Source: Streptomyces sp. NBC_01244 (lineage in GTDB: Bacteria > Actinomycetota > Actinomycetes > Streptomycetales > Streptomycetaceae). Taken from it: a stretch of DNA of 64,000 bases. This document shows positions 23,830 to 32,863 of the stretch, piece after piece. The DNA is taken from the NCBI RefSeq assembly GCF_035987325.1, contig NZ_CP108488.1, positions 2,914,001-2,978,000 of the forward strand. Reading direction: 5' to 3'. Within the stretch, counting starts at the first letter, position 1. Each line of letters opens with the position of its first letter. A model generated the notes under the pieces. The model was not told the origin of the DNA and did no database searches. It saw only the letters and a list, made by a program, of their open reading frames with translations. The translations under genes were made by a program, and so were the position numbers.

Positions 23830-25368
23830 GTGACTGCTCTGACTCTCAGCACTGCCGGACCGGCGACGCTGCGCGCCGACGCCCTCGTCGTCGGCGTGGC
23901 GAAGGGCCCCAAGGGCCCCGTCGTCGCCGCGGGCGCCGAGGCCGTGGACAAGGCGTACGACGGCAAGCTCGCCGCCGTGCTCGACGCGCTCGGTGCCTCG
24001 GGCGCCGAAGGCGAGACCACCAAGCTGCCGGCCCCGGACGGCCTCAAGGTCCCGGTCGTGCTGGCGGTCGGGCTGGGCGCCCTTCCCGACACGGACGAGT
24101 CCTACGACGAGGAGGCGCTGCGCCGCGCCGCCGGCGCCGCCGCCCGTGCCCTGCACGGCACCAAGAAGGCCGCCTTCGCACTCCCCCTGGACGACGCCTC
24201 CGCCGTCACGGCCGTGGCCGAGGGCGCACTGCTGGGCGCGTACGCGTTCACCGCGTACCAGGGCGGCGAGAGGAAGGCCTCGGACGGCAACAAGAACAGC
24301 GGCCCGAAGCAGCCGCTCGCCGAGATCGCCCTGCTCGGCGCCAAGCCGCGCGACAAGGAGCACAAGGCCGCGGCCGAGCGCGCCACGATCGTCGCGACCG
24401 AGATCAACATCGCCCGTGACCTGGTCAACACCCCGCCGAACGACCTCACCCCCGAGGCCTTCGCCGCCGTCGCGAGCGCGGCCGCGAAGGAGAACGGCAT
24501 CAAGGTCCAGGTCCTGGACGAGAAGGCCCTGATCAAGGGTGGCTACGGCGGCATCATGGGCGTCGGCAAGGGCTCCGAGAACCCGCCGCGCCTGGTGAAG
24601 CTCTCCTACACCCACGCCAAGGCGGAGAAGACCCTCGCCTTCGTCGGCAAGGGCATCACCTACGACTCCGGCGGCATCTCCCTGAAGCCGGCCGGCCACA
24701 ACGAGACGATGAAGTGCGACATGGCCGGCGCCGCCGCCGTCTTCGCCTCCGTCGTCGCGGCCGCCAAGCTCGGCCTCCAGGTCAACATCACCGGCTGGCT
24801 CGCGCTCGCGGAGAACATGCCCTCCGGCTCGGCGACCAAGCCGGGCGACGTGCTGCGCATGTACAGCGGCAAGACCGTCGAGGTGCTCAACACGGACGCC
24901 GAGGGCCGCCTGGTCCTGGGCGACGCGCTGACCAAGGCCTCCGAGGAGACCCCGGACGCGATCGTCGACGTGGCGACCCTGACCGGCGCCATGGTGATGG
25001 CCCTGGGCGACCGCACCTTCGGCATCATGGCCAACGACGACGCCTTCCGCACCTCCATCCACGAGATCGCCGAGGAGGTCGGCGAGGCCTCCTGGCCGAT
25101 GCCGCTCCCCGAGGACCTGCGCAAGACCATGGACTCCCCCACCGCCGACATCGCCAACATGGGTGTCCGGATGGGCGGCGGCCTGGTGGCCGGCCTCTTC
25201 CTCCAGGAGTTCGTCGGCGAGGGCATCACCTGGGCCCACCTCGACATCGCGGGCCCCGCCTTCCACGAGGGCGCCCCGTTCGGCTACACCCCCAAGGGCG
25301 GCACCGGCTCGGCCGTGCGCACCCTGGTGCGGCTGGCCGAGCGCACCGCCACCGGCGACCTGGGCTGA
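23830..25368 (+). CDS. pepA: Leucyl aminopeptidase (M17) PepA
   Basis: Cytosolic two-metal aminopeptidase removing N-terminal residues from peptides; 512 aa, the usual M17 length. The N-terminal regulatory domain is Ala-rich. The C-terminal catalytic domain has FVGKGITYDSGGISLKPAG (metal Lys and Asp), MKCDMAGAAAV, and the signature NTDAEGRLVLGDAL followed by VDVATLTGAMVMALG. The GTG at 23830 gives the short N-terminus TALTLSTAGP. It diverges from the deacetylase gene with 344 bases between. It is followed by tandem repeats and a strong hairpin. Confidence 0.95.
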   Translation: MTALTLSTAGPATLRADALVVGVAKGPKGPVVAAGAEAVDKAYDGKLAAVLDALGASGAEGETTKLPAPDGLKVPVVLAVGLGALPDTDESYDEEALRRAAGAAARALHGTKKAAFALPLDDASAVTAVAEGALLGAYAFTAYQGGERKASDGNKNSGPKQPLAEIALLGAKPRDKEHKAAAERATIVATEINIARDLVNTPPNDLTPEAFAAVASAAAKENGIKVQVLDEKALIKGGYGGIMGVGKGSENPPRLVKLSYTHAKAEKTLAFVGKGITYDSGGISLKPAGHNETMKCDMAGAAAVFASVVAAAKLGLQVNITGWLALAENMPSGSATKPGDVLRMYSGKTVEVLNTDAEGRLVLGDALTKASEETPDAIVDVATLTGAMVMALGDRTFGIMANDDAFRTSIHEIAEEVGEASWPMPLPEDLRKTMDSPTADIANMGVRMGGGLVAGLFLQEFVGEGITWAHLDIAGPAFHEGAPFGYTPKGGTGSAVRTLVRLAERTATGDLG

Positions 25369-25387
25369 CGTCCACGGCGTAGCCGAG

Positions 25388-25424
25388 CGGTACAGCGGTA
25401 CAGCGGTACAGCGGTACAGCGATA
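25388..25424. repeat. Octamer tandem repeat after pepA
   Basis: CGGTACAG is repeated four times head to tail, followed by a partial CGATAG, 20 bases after the pepA stop. Confidence 0.85.
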
Positions 25425-25429
25425 GACCA

Positions 25430-25470
25430 GGCCCCGGGCATGATCAGATTTTCTGATCGGGCCCGGGGCC
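25430..25470 (+). terminator. Terminator after pepA
   Basis: An 18-bp stem (25430-25447 and 25453-25470) with two mismatches and an ATTTT loop. It is rich in GC at its base and carries GATCAG/CTGATC near the loop. Confidence 0.85.
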
Positions 25471-25701
25471 TGTTCACTCTCAACGAAATCCGTAGGTTTC
25501 TACGCTGCGGTAACCCCCGGTTCGGGCAGAACGACCTGACCCAGGGCAGGCCCGGCGTCCCGCGTTCCGCCGACAAATGCGAAGATGGGTTCTCGGCAGG
25601 ACAGGGCCCCCACCACAGGGCCGAAGAAAAAGCGGCCGTATACCAGCCGCCGCCCGGTCACAGAGGACCGGTGCTCGGCGCACATGCATGGAGGACGTGA
25701 C
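25471..25701 (+). promoter_or_regulatory. Upstream region of lpd
   Basis: 231 bases between the pepA terminator and lpd. It contains a relatively AT-richer stretch (25490-25500), GGGCCC repeats around 25607-25622 and the ribosome site GGAGG at 25690-25694. A promoter must lie here because of the upstream terminator, but I cannot place it. Confidence 0.4.
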
Positions 25702-27090
25702 GTGGCGAACGACGCCAGCACCGTTTTCGACCTAGTGATCCTCGGCGGCGGCAGTGGCGGTTACGCCGCGGCGCTGCGCGCATCCCAGCTGGGTCTGGAC
25801 GTTGCCCTGATCGAGAAGAACAAGCTCGGCGGCACCTGCCTGCACAACGGCTGCATCCCCACGAAGGCTCTGCTGCACGCGGGCGAGGTCGCCGACTCGG
25901 CTCGCGAGGCCGCGCAGTTCGGTGTCAAGACCTCCTTCGAGGGCATCGACATCGCGGGTGTCCACAAGTACAAGGACGATGTCATCTCGGGCCTGTACAA
26001 GGGCCTGCAGGGCCTGGTGGCCTCCCGCAAGGTGACGTACATCGAGGGTGAGGGCCGCCTCTCCTCGCCGACCTCCGTCGACGTGAACGGCCAGCGCATC
26101 CAGGGCCGCCACGTCCTGCTGGCGACCGGCTCCGTGCCGAAGTCGCTGCCGGGCCTGAACATCGACGGCAACCGCATCCTCTCCTCGGACCACGCGCTGG
26201 TCCTGGACCGCGTGCCCGAGTCCGCGATCATCCTGGGCGGCGGCGTCATCGGCGTCGAGTTCGCCTCGGCGTGGAAGTCCTTCGGGGCCGAGGTCACCGT
26301 CATCGAGGGCCTCAAGCACCTCGTGCCGGTCGAGGACGAGAACAGCTCGAAGCTTCTGGAGCGCGCGTTCCGCAAGCGCGGCATCAAGTTCAACCTCGGC
26401 ACCTTCTTCGACAAGGCCGAGTACACCGAGAACGGCGTACGGGTCACCCTCGCCGACGGCAAGACCTTCGAGGCCGAGGTGCTGCTGGTCGCCATCGGCC
26501 GCGGCCCGGTCTCCCAGGGCCTCGGCTACGAGGAGAACGGCGTCGCGATGGACCGCGGCTACGTCCTGGTCGACGAGTACATGCAGACCAACGTGGCGAC
26601 CATCTCGGCGGTCGGCGACCTCGTCCCGACCCTCCAGCTCGCGCACGTCGGCTTCGCCGAGGGCATCCTGGTGGCCGAGCGTCTGGCCGGTCTCAAGACC
26701 GTCCCGATCGACTACGACGGCGTCCCGCGCGTCACGTACTGCCACCCCGAGGTCGCGTCCGTGGGCATCACCGAGGCCAAGGCCAAGGAGATCTACGGCG
26801 CGGACAAGGTCATCGCCGCGAAGTTCAACCTCGCGGGCAACGGCAAGAGCAAGATCCTCAAGACCGCGGGCGAGATCAAGCTCGTCCAGGTCAAGGATGG
26901 TGCCGTGGTCGGTATCCACATGGTCGGTGACCGGATGGGCGAGCAGGTCGGCGAAGCCCAGCTGATCTACAACTGGGAAGCCCTTCCGTCCGAGGTCGCG
27001 CAGCTGATCCACGCGCACCCGACCCAGAACGAAGCGCTCGGCGAGGCCCACCTGGCCCTGGCCGGCAAGCCGCTGCACAACCACGACTGA
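25702..27090 (+). CDS. lpd: Dihydrolipoamide dehydrogenase (E3)
   Basis: FAD/NAD enzyme that reoxidises lipoyl groups of 2-oxoacid dehydrogenases; 462 aa from GTG 25702, which follows GGAGG by 7 bases. The FAD-binding motif is VILGGGSGGYAAAL (12-25), the redox disulfide is GGTCLHNGCIP with C46 and C51, the NAD motif is ILGGGVIGVEFAS, and the C-terminal interface has HAHPTQNEALGEAH with the catalytic His-Glu pair. It lies 57 bases upstream of the E2 gene, so the two form an operon. Confidence 0.96.
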   Translation: MANDASTVFDLVILGGGSGGYAAALRASQLGLDVALIEKNKLGGTCLHNGCIPTKALLHAGEVADSAREAAQFGVKTSFEGIDIAGVHKYKDDVISGLYKGLQGLVASRKVTYIEGEGRLSSPTSVDVNGQRIQGRHVLLATGSVPKSLPGLNIDGNRILSSDHALVLDRVPESAIILGGGVIGVEFASAWKSFGAEVTVIEGLKHLVPVEDENSSKLLERAFRKRGIKFNLGTFFDKAEYTENGVRVTLADGKTFEAEVLLVAIGRGPVSQGLGYEENGVAMDRGYVLVDEYMQTNVATISAVGDLVPTLQLAHVGFAEGILVAERLAGLKTVPIDYDGVPRVTYCHPEVASVGITEAKAKEIYGADKVIAAKFNLAGNGKSKILKTAGEIKLVQVKDGAVVGIHMVGDRMGEQVGEAQLIYNWEALPSEVAQLIHAHPTQNEALGEAHLALAGKPLHNHD

Positions 27091-27147
27091 TCGTCACGGG
27101 CGCGACGACCGACCACATCCGCACATTCGTTAGGAGCAACTGAAACC

Positions 27148-28920
27148 ATGTCGGTTTCCGTAACCCTTCCGGCGCTCGGAGAGAGCGTCACCGAGGGCAC
27201 TGTCACCCGTTGGCTGAAGGCCGAGGGCGAGCGCGTCGAGGCCGACGAGCCGTTGCTCGAGGTCTCGACCGACAAGGTCGACACCGAGATCCCCTCCCCC
27301 GTGTCGGGCATCCTCGCCTCCATCAAGGTCGCCGAGGACGAGACCGTCGAGGTCGGCGCCGAACTGGCCGTCATCGACGACGGCTCGGGCGCGCCGGCCG
27401 CGGCCGCCGCTCCGGCCGCCGCCGAGGCCCCGGTCGCCGAGGCCCCCGCGGCCCCGGCCGCCGCCGCGCCGGCACCGGTCGCCGAGGCCCCCGTGGCCGC
27501 GGCTCCGGCCGCCGCCGCTCCGGCCTCCGGTACCGATGTCGTGCTCCCCGCCCTGGGCGAGTCCGTCACCGAGGGCACCGTCACCCGCTGGCTGAAGCAG
27601 GTCGGCGAGTCCGTCGAGGCCGACGAGCCGCTGCTCGAGGTCTCGACCGACAAGGTCGACACCGAGATCCCCGCCCCGGTCGCCGGCGTCCTGCTGGAGA
27701 TCCTGGTCGCCGAGGACGAGAACGCCGAGGTCGGCGCCCGTCTGGCCGTCATCGGCGTGGCAGGTGCGGCCCCCGCGGGCGCCCCGGCCGCCGCCGCTCC
27801 GGCTCCGGTCGCCGCTGCCGCTCCGGTCGCCGCTCCGGTCGCCGCTGCCGCCCCGGTCGCCGCCCCGGCTCCGGTCGTGGCCGCTCCGGCGCCCGTCGCC
27901 GCTCCGGCGCCCGTCGCGGCTCCGGCTCCGGTCGCCCCCGTGGCCCCGGTCGCCCCCGCCGCCCCGGTTTCCGCCGGTGACGAGGGTGCCTACGTGACCC
28001 CGCTGGTGCGCAAGCTCGCCACGGAGTCCGGCGTCGACCTGTCCGTGGTCTCGGGCACCGGTGTCGGTGGCCGCATCCGCAAGCAGGACGTCCTGGCCGC
28101 CGCCGAGGCCGCCAAGGCCGCCGCTGCCGCCCCGGCGCCGGCTGCTGCAGTGACTGCCGGAGGCCATGCCGCGAAGGCTCCGGCCGCCGCGGTGTCCGAG
28201 CTGCGCGGTCAGACGGTCAAGATGACCCGCATGCGCAAGGTCATCGGCGACAACATGATGAAGGCCCTGCACTCGCAGGCGCAGCTCAGCTCCGTGGTCG
28301 AGGTGGACATCACCAAGATCATGAAGCTGCGTGAGAAGGCCAAGGCCGGCTTCCTCGCCCGCGAGGGCGTCAAGCTGTCCCCGATGCCGTTCTTCGTCAA
28401 GGCCGCGGCCCAGGCGCTGAAGGCCCACGCGGTCGTCAACGCCCGGATCAACGAGGACGAGGGCACCATCACCTACTTCGACTCGGAGAACATCGGCATC
28501 GCCGTGGACTCCGAGAAGGGCCTGATGACCCCGGTCATCAAGGGTGCCGGTGACCTCAACCTGGCGGGCATCTCCAAGGCGACCGCCGACCTGGCCTCCA
28601 AGGTCCGCGGCAACAAGATCACGCCGGACGAGCTGTCGGGCGCGACCTTCACCATCAGCAACACCGGCTCGCGCGGTGCGCTGTTCGACACGGTCATCGT
28701 GCCCCCGAACCAGGTCGCCATCCTGGGCATCGGCGCGACGGTCAAGCGCCCGGTGGTCATCGAGACCGCCGAGGGCACGAACATCGGCATCCGCGACATG
28801 ACGTACCTGACCCTGTCCTACGACCACCGCCTGGTGGACGGCGCGGACGCGGCCCGGTACCTCTCGGCCGTCAAGGCGATCCTCGAGGCCGGCGAGTTCG
28901 AGGTCGAGCTCGGCCTGTAA
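27148..28920 (+). CDS. sucB: 2-oxoglutarate/branched dehydrogenase E2 with two lipoyl domains
   Basis: Dihydrolipoyllysine-residue acyltransferase, 590 aa. Two lipoyl domains are present: residues 2-77 with lipoyl-Lys K43 in EVSTDKVDTE, and about 129-204 with K169 in the identical motif. Long Ala-Pro linkers (78-128, 205-280) separate them. The E1/E3-binding domain (about 285-320) reads YVTPLVRKLATESGVDL. The catalytic domain ends with TYLTLSYDHRLVDGADAARY, containing the catalytic His. The core is of the succinyltransferase type common in actinobacteria, where the same E2 can serve the pyruvate and oxoglutarate complexes. A good ribosome site AGGAG precedes the ATG. Confidence 0.93.
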   Translation: MSVSVTLPALGESVTEGTVTRWLKAEGERVEADEPLLEVSTDKVDTEIPSPVSGILASIKVAEDETVEVGAELAVIDDGSGAPAAAAAPAAAEAPVAEAPAAPAAAAPAPVAEAPVAAAPAAAAPASGTDVVLPALGESVTEGTVTRWLKQVGESVEADEPLLEVSTDKVDTEIPAPVAGVLLEILVAEDENAEVGARLAVIGVAGAAPAGAPAAAAPAPVAAAAPVAAPVAAAAPVAAPAPVVAAPAPVAAPAPVAAPAPVAPVAPVAPAAPVSAGDEGAYVTPLVRKLATESGVDLSVVSGTGVGGRIRKQDVLAAAEAAKAAAAAPAPAAAVTAGGHAAKAPAAAVSELRGQTVKMTRMRKVIGDNMMKALHSQAQLSSVVEVDITKIMKLREKAKAGFLAREGVKLSPMPFFVKAAAQALKAHAVVNARINEDEGTITYFDSENIGIAVDSEKGLMTPVIKGAGDLNLAGISKATADLASKVRGNKITPDELSGATFTISNTGSRGALFDTVIVPPNQVAILGIGATVKRPVVIETAEGTNIGIRDMTYLTLSYDHRLVDGADAARYLSAVKAILEAGEFEVELGL

Positions 28921-28946
28921 GGCACTTCGCGGCGCACCTGTCGCGC

Positions 28947-28990
28947 ACGGCGCCCCCGCCCGGGTCACACGTCCCGGGCGGGGGCGCCGT
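28947..28990 (+). terminator. Terminator after lpd-sucB
   Basis: Perfect 18-bp arms (28947-28964 and 28973-28990) with an 8-base loop, 26 bases after the E2 stop. Confidence 0.9.
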
Positions 28991-29139
28991 CGTCGTACCC
29001 TGGCCCCTCGGGCCGATGGTTGTAACCAGCCTCACCCTGCGCCTCTGACCAGGAACGCATCGCCACGAGCGGCTCCGCCGTATTGTCTACGCATCAGGCC
29101 CCGCGTGACCCTGCACACCCACCAGGAGATGAAGCCCCG

Positions 29140-29766
29140 ATGATCACCCCACCCGTCGTGCACTCGCTGCGCGAGCAGATCCGCGAGCACATCGTGGAGG
29201 GGATCGTCAGCGGGCGCTGGAAGCCCGGTGAGCGGATCGTGGAGCGCCGGATCGCGGTGGAGCTGGAGGTCAGCCAGACGCCCGTGCGCGAGGCCCTGCG
29301 CGAGCTGGAGACGCTGCGGCTGATCGAGTCGGCGCCGAACAAGGGCGTGCGCGTACGGAACCTGTCGGCGGCGGACCTGGAGGAGATCTATCCGGTCCGG
29401 GCGGGCCTGGAGCAGATCGCCGCCGAGCTGGCCGCGCCCCGGCTGGCGGCCGACTGCTCGGCCCTGGAACCGCACGTGGCGGCCCTGTGGGAGGCCGACC
29501 GCGGTGCGGACGGCACGGCCCAGGTGCGGCACACCGTGGGCTTCCACCGGGAGATGGTGCGGGCCGCCGGCAACAGCGTGCTGCTGCACACCTGGGAGTC
29601 CCTGGGCATCGAGGTCTTCACGGCCCTGTCCATCCGGTGGCTGGGAACCGTCCAGAAGTCCTACGCCGAAGAGCACGAGGCCCTGGTGGACGCCTTCCGC
29701 AATCAGGACCCGGACATCGGCCTGCTCGTGAAGCGGCACGTTCTGGGCTGCGCGCCGCGGGCTTGA
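29140..29766 (+). CDS. GntR-family (FadR-type) transcriptional regulator
   Basis: 208-aa repressor or activator. The N-terminal winged helix-turn-helix (about 5-70) has SLREQIREHIVEGIVSGRWKP and VSQTPVREALRELE, the FadR-subfamily recognition region. The C-terminal FCD helical ligand-binding domain (about 80-205) has the metal-binding style EEIYPVRAGLE and HTVGFHREMV. The ATG at 29140 is preferred; GGAG lies 12 bases upstream. The gene lies between the E2 gene and aceE on the same strand, so control of central carbon flux, possibly through the palindrome in the aceE promoter, is plausible but unproven. Confidence 0.9.
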   Translation: MITPPVVHSLREQIREHIVEGIVSGRWKPGERIVERRIAVELEVSQTPVREALRELETLRLIESAPNKGVRVRNLSAADLEEIYPVRAGLEQIAAELAAPRLAADCSALEPHVAALWEADRGADGTAQVRHTVGFHREMVRAAGNSVLLHTWESLGIEVFTALSIRWLGTVQKSYAEEHEALVDAFRNQDPDIGLLVKRHVLGCAPRA

Positions 29767-29814
29767 TCTCGCCCTTCGAGACCCGCTCGACCGCCCGCTT
29801 CATCCCGCTTTGCC

Positions 29815-29851
29815 CGGCACTGGGTGCCCATTTTCATGGCACCCGGTGCCG
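29815..29851 (+). terminator. Near-perfect hairpin after gntR
   Basis: Fourteen-base arms with one mismatch (29815-29828 and 29838-29851) around a 9-base loop, followed by ACTTTTG. It lies 48 bases after the gntR stop and 160 bases before aceE, so it is either the gntR terminator or an operator. Confidence 0.55.
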
Positions 29852-29887
29852 ACTTTTGTCATATGGACGTTTCTTCGTCACTTTCAT

Positions 29888-29917
29888 TTGATCGATCATC
29901 GATCAGCGCCTTACAGT
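29888..29917 (+). promoter_or_regulatory. aceE promoter with embedded palindromic operator
   Basis: TTGATC (29888-29893) and TACAGT (29912-29917), spacer 18, form a plausible promoter. A perfect palindrome TGATCGAT-C-ATCGATCA (29889-29905) overlaps the -35 and spacer, so a bound protein would block RNA polymerase. The neighbouring GntR regulator is a candidate. Confidence 0.5.
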
Positions 29918-30010
29918 CATCCGCGGACCCCAACCGGGTCCAACGACCCTGTCCTGCCCGTCAGGGATTTCTTCACCACCTCTCCTTTGTCCGGAAGGCG
30001 GCGCACACCG

Positions 30011-32695
30011 ATGTCCGACCCCGTAGGAAAGCTTCCGAGCGAGCTCGACCAGCTCCCGGACCGCGACACCGAGGAGACCGCCGAATGGGCGGCCTCACTC
30101 GACGCCGTCGCCAAGGCCGCCGGTACGCGCCGCGCCGAATACCTGCTCCGTCGCACCCTTCAGCACGCCGAGGCCGCCGGCCTCGCGCTGCCGAAGCTCC
30201 TTGAGACGGACTACGTCAACACCATCCCCACCGCCGCCGAGCCGGAGTTCCCCGGCGACGAGGCGATGGAAGCCCGGATCACCGCGTGGAACCGCTGGAA
30301 CGCGGCCGCCATGGTGACCCGCGGCTCCAAGTACGGCGTCGGCGGCCACATCGCCACCTTCGCCTCCGCCGCGTGGCTGTACGAGACCGGCTTCCAGCAC
30401 TTCTTCCGCGGGAAGGAGGCCGACGGATCGGGCGACCAGCTCTACATCCAGGGCCACGCCTCCCCCGGTATCTACGCCCGCGCCTTCCTCGACGGCCGGA
30501 TCTCCGAGCAGCAGCTCGACAAGTTCCGCCAGGAGGCCGGCGGCAACGGCCTGCCGTCCTACCCCCACCCGCGGCGCCTGCCGTGGCTGTGGGAGTTCCC
30601 GACGGTCTCCATGGGCCTCGGCCCGCTCTCCGCGATCTACCAGGCGCGCTTCAACCGCTACCTGCAGAACCGGAGCATCAAGGACACCGCCAACTCGCAC
30701 GTCTGGGCCTTCCTGGGCGACGGCGAGATGGACGAGCCCGAGTCGACCGCCGCCCTGGCCCTGGCCTCCCGCGAGCAGCTCGACAACCTGACCTTCGTCA
30801 TCAACTGCAACCTGCAGCGCCTCGACGGTCCGGTCCGCGCGAACTTCCGCGTGGTGCAGGAGCTGGAAGCCCAGTTCCGCGGCGCCGGCTGGAACGTCAT
30901 CAAGTCGCTGTGGGGCTCCGCCTGGGACGAGCTGTTCCAGCTCGACACCACGGGCGCCCTGGTACGCCGCCTGCGCGAGGTACCCGACGCGCAGTTCCAG
31001 ACGTACGCGACCCGCGACGTGGCCTACATCCGCCAGCACTTCTTCGGCGCCAACGCCGAGCTCGTGCAGCTGGCCGGTGTGCTCTCCGACGCGAAGATCG
31101 CCGAGTGCTTCCACAGCTCCCGCGGCGGCCACGAGCCCCGCAAGGTCTACGCCGCGTACAAGGCCGCCCTGGAGCACAAGGGTGCGCCGACGGTCATCCT
31201 CGCGCAGACCGTCAAGGGCTACACGCTGGGCGCCGGGTTCGAGTCGAAGAACGCGAACCACCAGATGAAGAAGCTGACGATCGACGAGTTCAAGGACATG
31301 CGTGACCTCCTTGGCCTCCCGATCCCGGACAGCGCCTTCGCCGACGGCCAGGTCCCGTACGGCCACCCGGGCGCGAACAGCCCCGAGGTCCAGTACCTGA
31401 ACGAGCGCCGCGCGGCGCTCGGCGGTCCGGCCCCGGCCCGCAAGGTCAAGCACGTGGCCCTGCCGGCTCCGGCGGACCGTTCCTTCGCCCCGCTGCTCAA
31501 GGGCTCCGGCAAGCAGGAGATGGCCACCACCATGGCCTTCGTCCGGCTCGTCAAGGACCTGATGCGGGACAAGGAGACCGGCAAGCGCTGGGTTCCGATC
31601 GTCCCCGACGAGGCCCGCACCTTCGGTATGGAGTCCCTCTTCCCGTCGGCCGGCATCTACTCGCCGCTGGGCCAGACGTACGAGCCGGTCGACCGCGACC
31701 AGCTCATGTACTACAAGGAAGCCAAGGACGGCCAGATCCTCAACGAGGGGATCACCGAGGCCGGCGCCATGGCCGACTTCATCGCCGCCTGTACGTCGTA
31801 CGCGACGCACGGCGAGCCGATGATCCCGTTCTACATCTTCTACTCGATGTTCGGCTGGCAGCGCACGGCCGACCAGATGTGGCAGCTCGCCGACCAGCTC
31901 GGCAAGGGCTTCATCGTCGGCGCCACCGCCGGCCGCACCACCCTGACCGGTGAGGGCCTGCAGCACGCGGACGGCCACTCCCACCTGATCGCGTCCACGA
32001 ACCCGGCGTCGCTCAACTACGACCCGGCCTTCGCGTTCGAGATCGCGGTGATCGTCAAGGACGGTCTGCGCCGGATGTACGGCGAGAAGCCGGAAGACGT
32101 CTTCTACTACCTGACGGTCTACAACGAGCCGAAGCCGCAGCCGGCCATGCCCGAGGGCGTGGAAGAGGGCATCCTCAAGGGCCTCTACCGCTTCAACACG
32201 GCGGCGGACCTCGCGGAGGCGGCCCCGGCCGCCGACGCCCCGAAGATCCAGCTGATGGCCTCCGGTACGGCGATCCACTGGGCGCTGGACGCGCAGAAAC
32301 TGCTCGCCGCCGACTGGAACGTGGCCGCCGACGTCTGGTCCGCCACCTCCTGGGGCGAGCTGCGCCGCGACGCGCTGGAGTGCGACGAGGCGCTGCTGCG
32401 CGGGGAGATGCGCACCCCGTTCGTCACCCGTGCGCTGGAGGGCGTCACCAGCCCGGTGCTCGCCGTCTCCGACTGGATGCGTCAGGTCCCGGACCAGATC
32501 AGCCAGTGGGTCGAGCAGGACTACACCTCGCTGGGTACGGACGGCTTCGGCCTCTCCGACACCCGTGAGGGCGCCCGCCGCCACTTCGGCGTCGACGCCC
32601 AGTCGATCGTGGTGGCCGCGCTGGCCCAGCTCGCCCGTCGCGGCGAGGTCCCGGCGTCCTCCATCAAGGAGGCCCGGGAGCGCTACGGCCTGTAG
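30011..32695 (+). CDS. aceE: Pyruvate dehydrogenase E1 component (homodimeric)
   Basis: Thiamine-diphosphate enzyme decarboxylating pyruvate and acetylating the lipoyl E2; 894 aa, typical of the homodimeric AceE type. Landmarks are GHIATFASAAWLYE, IQGHASPGIYARAFL, the thiamine-binding segment FLGDGEMDEPES and following NCNLQRLDGPVR, GYTLGAGFE and QHADGHSHLIAST. The ATG at 30011 is chosen because SDPVGKLPSELDQLPDRD is a typical actinobacterial start, while the upstream frame has no conserved features. It has its own promoter region. The E2 and E3 partners lie upstream in a separate unit. Confidence 0.96.
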   Translation: MSDPVGKLPSELDQLPDRDTEETAEWAASLDAVAKAAGTRRAEYLLRRTLQHAEAAGLALPKLLETDYVNTIPTAAEPEFPGDEAMEARITAWNRWNAAAMVTRGSKYGVGGHIATFASAAWLYETGFQHFFRGKEADGSGDQLYIQGHASPGIYARAFLDGRISEQQLDKFRQEAGGNGLPSYPHPRRLPWLWEFPTVSMGLGPLSAIYQARFNRYLQNRSIKDTANSHVWAFLGDGEMDEPESTAALALASREQLDNLTFVINCNLQRLDGPVRANFRVVQELEAQFRGAGWNVIKSLWGSAWDELFQLDTTGALVRRLREVPDAQFQTYATRDVAYIRQHFFGANAELVQLAGVLSDAKIAECFHSSRGGHEPRKVYAAYKAALEHKGAPTVILAQTVKGYTLGAGFESKNANHQMKKLTIDEFKDMRDLLGLPIPDSAFADGQVPYGHPGANSPEVQYLNERRAALGGPAPARKVKHVALPAPADRSFAPLLKGSGKQEMATTMAFVRLVKDLMRDKETGKRWVPIVPDEARTFGMESLFPSAGIYSPLGQTYEPVDRDQLMYYKEAKDGQILNEGITEAGAMADFIAACTSYATHGEPMIPFYIFYSMFGWQRTADQMWQLADQLGKGFIVGATAGRTTLTGEGLQHADGHSHLIASTNPASLNYDPAFAFEIAVIVKDGLRRMYGEKPEDVFYYLTVYNEPKPQPAMPEGVEEGILKGLYRFNTAADLAEAAPAADAPKIQLMASGTAIHWALDAQKLLAADWNVAADVWSATSWGELRRDALECDEALLRGEMRTPFVTRALEGVTSPVLAVSDWMRQVPDQISQWVEQDYTSLGTDGFGLSDTREGARRHFGVDAQSIVVAALAQLARRGEVPASSIKEARERYGL

Positions 32696-32736
32696 GCCCC
32701 GGCGGCCCGTACGGCCGGTGCACCGAACGACCGTGA

Positions 32737-32766
32737 GGCGGTCCGTTCCTTCGGGAGCGGGCCGCC
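32737..32766 (+). terminator. Terminator after aceE
   Basis: Thirteen-base arms (32737-32749 and 32754-32766) with a stable TTCG tetraloop, followed by TTTCG. Confidence 0.8.
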
Positions 32767-32863
32767 TTTCGCGTGGGCATGCGGCCGTGCGGGGGTCTCG
32801 GACCGGCCTTTCGCGGCACGCGCGGTGGCGGCGAGGGGGTGTACCCGTGATGCTTGAGCGGTG

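Noticed and set aside
29129..29143. Mini-ORF ATG-AAG-CCC-CGA-TGA before the GntR start
   Set aside because: GGAG directly abuts its ATG with no spacing, so initiation there is unlikely; the ribosome site serves the GntR ATG.
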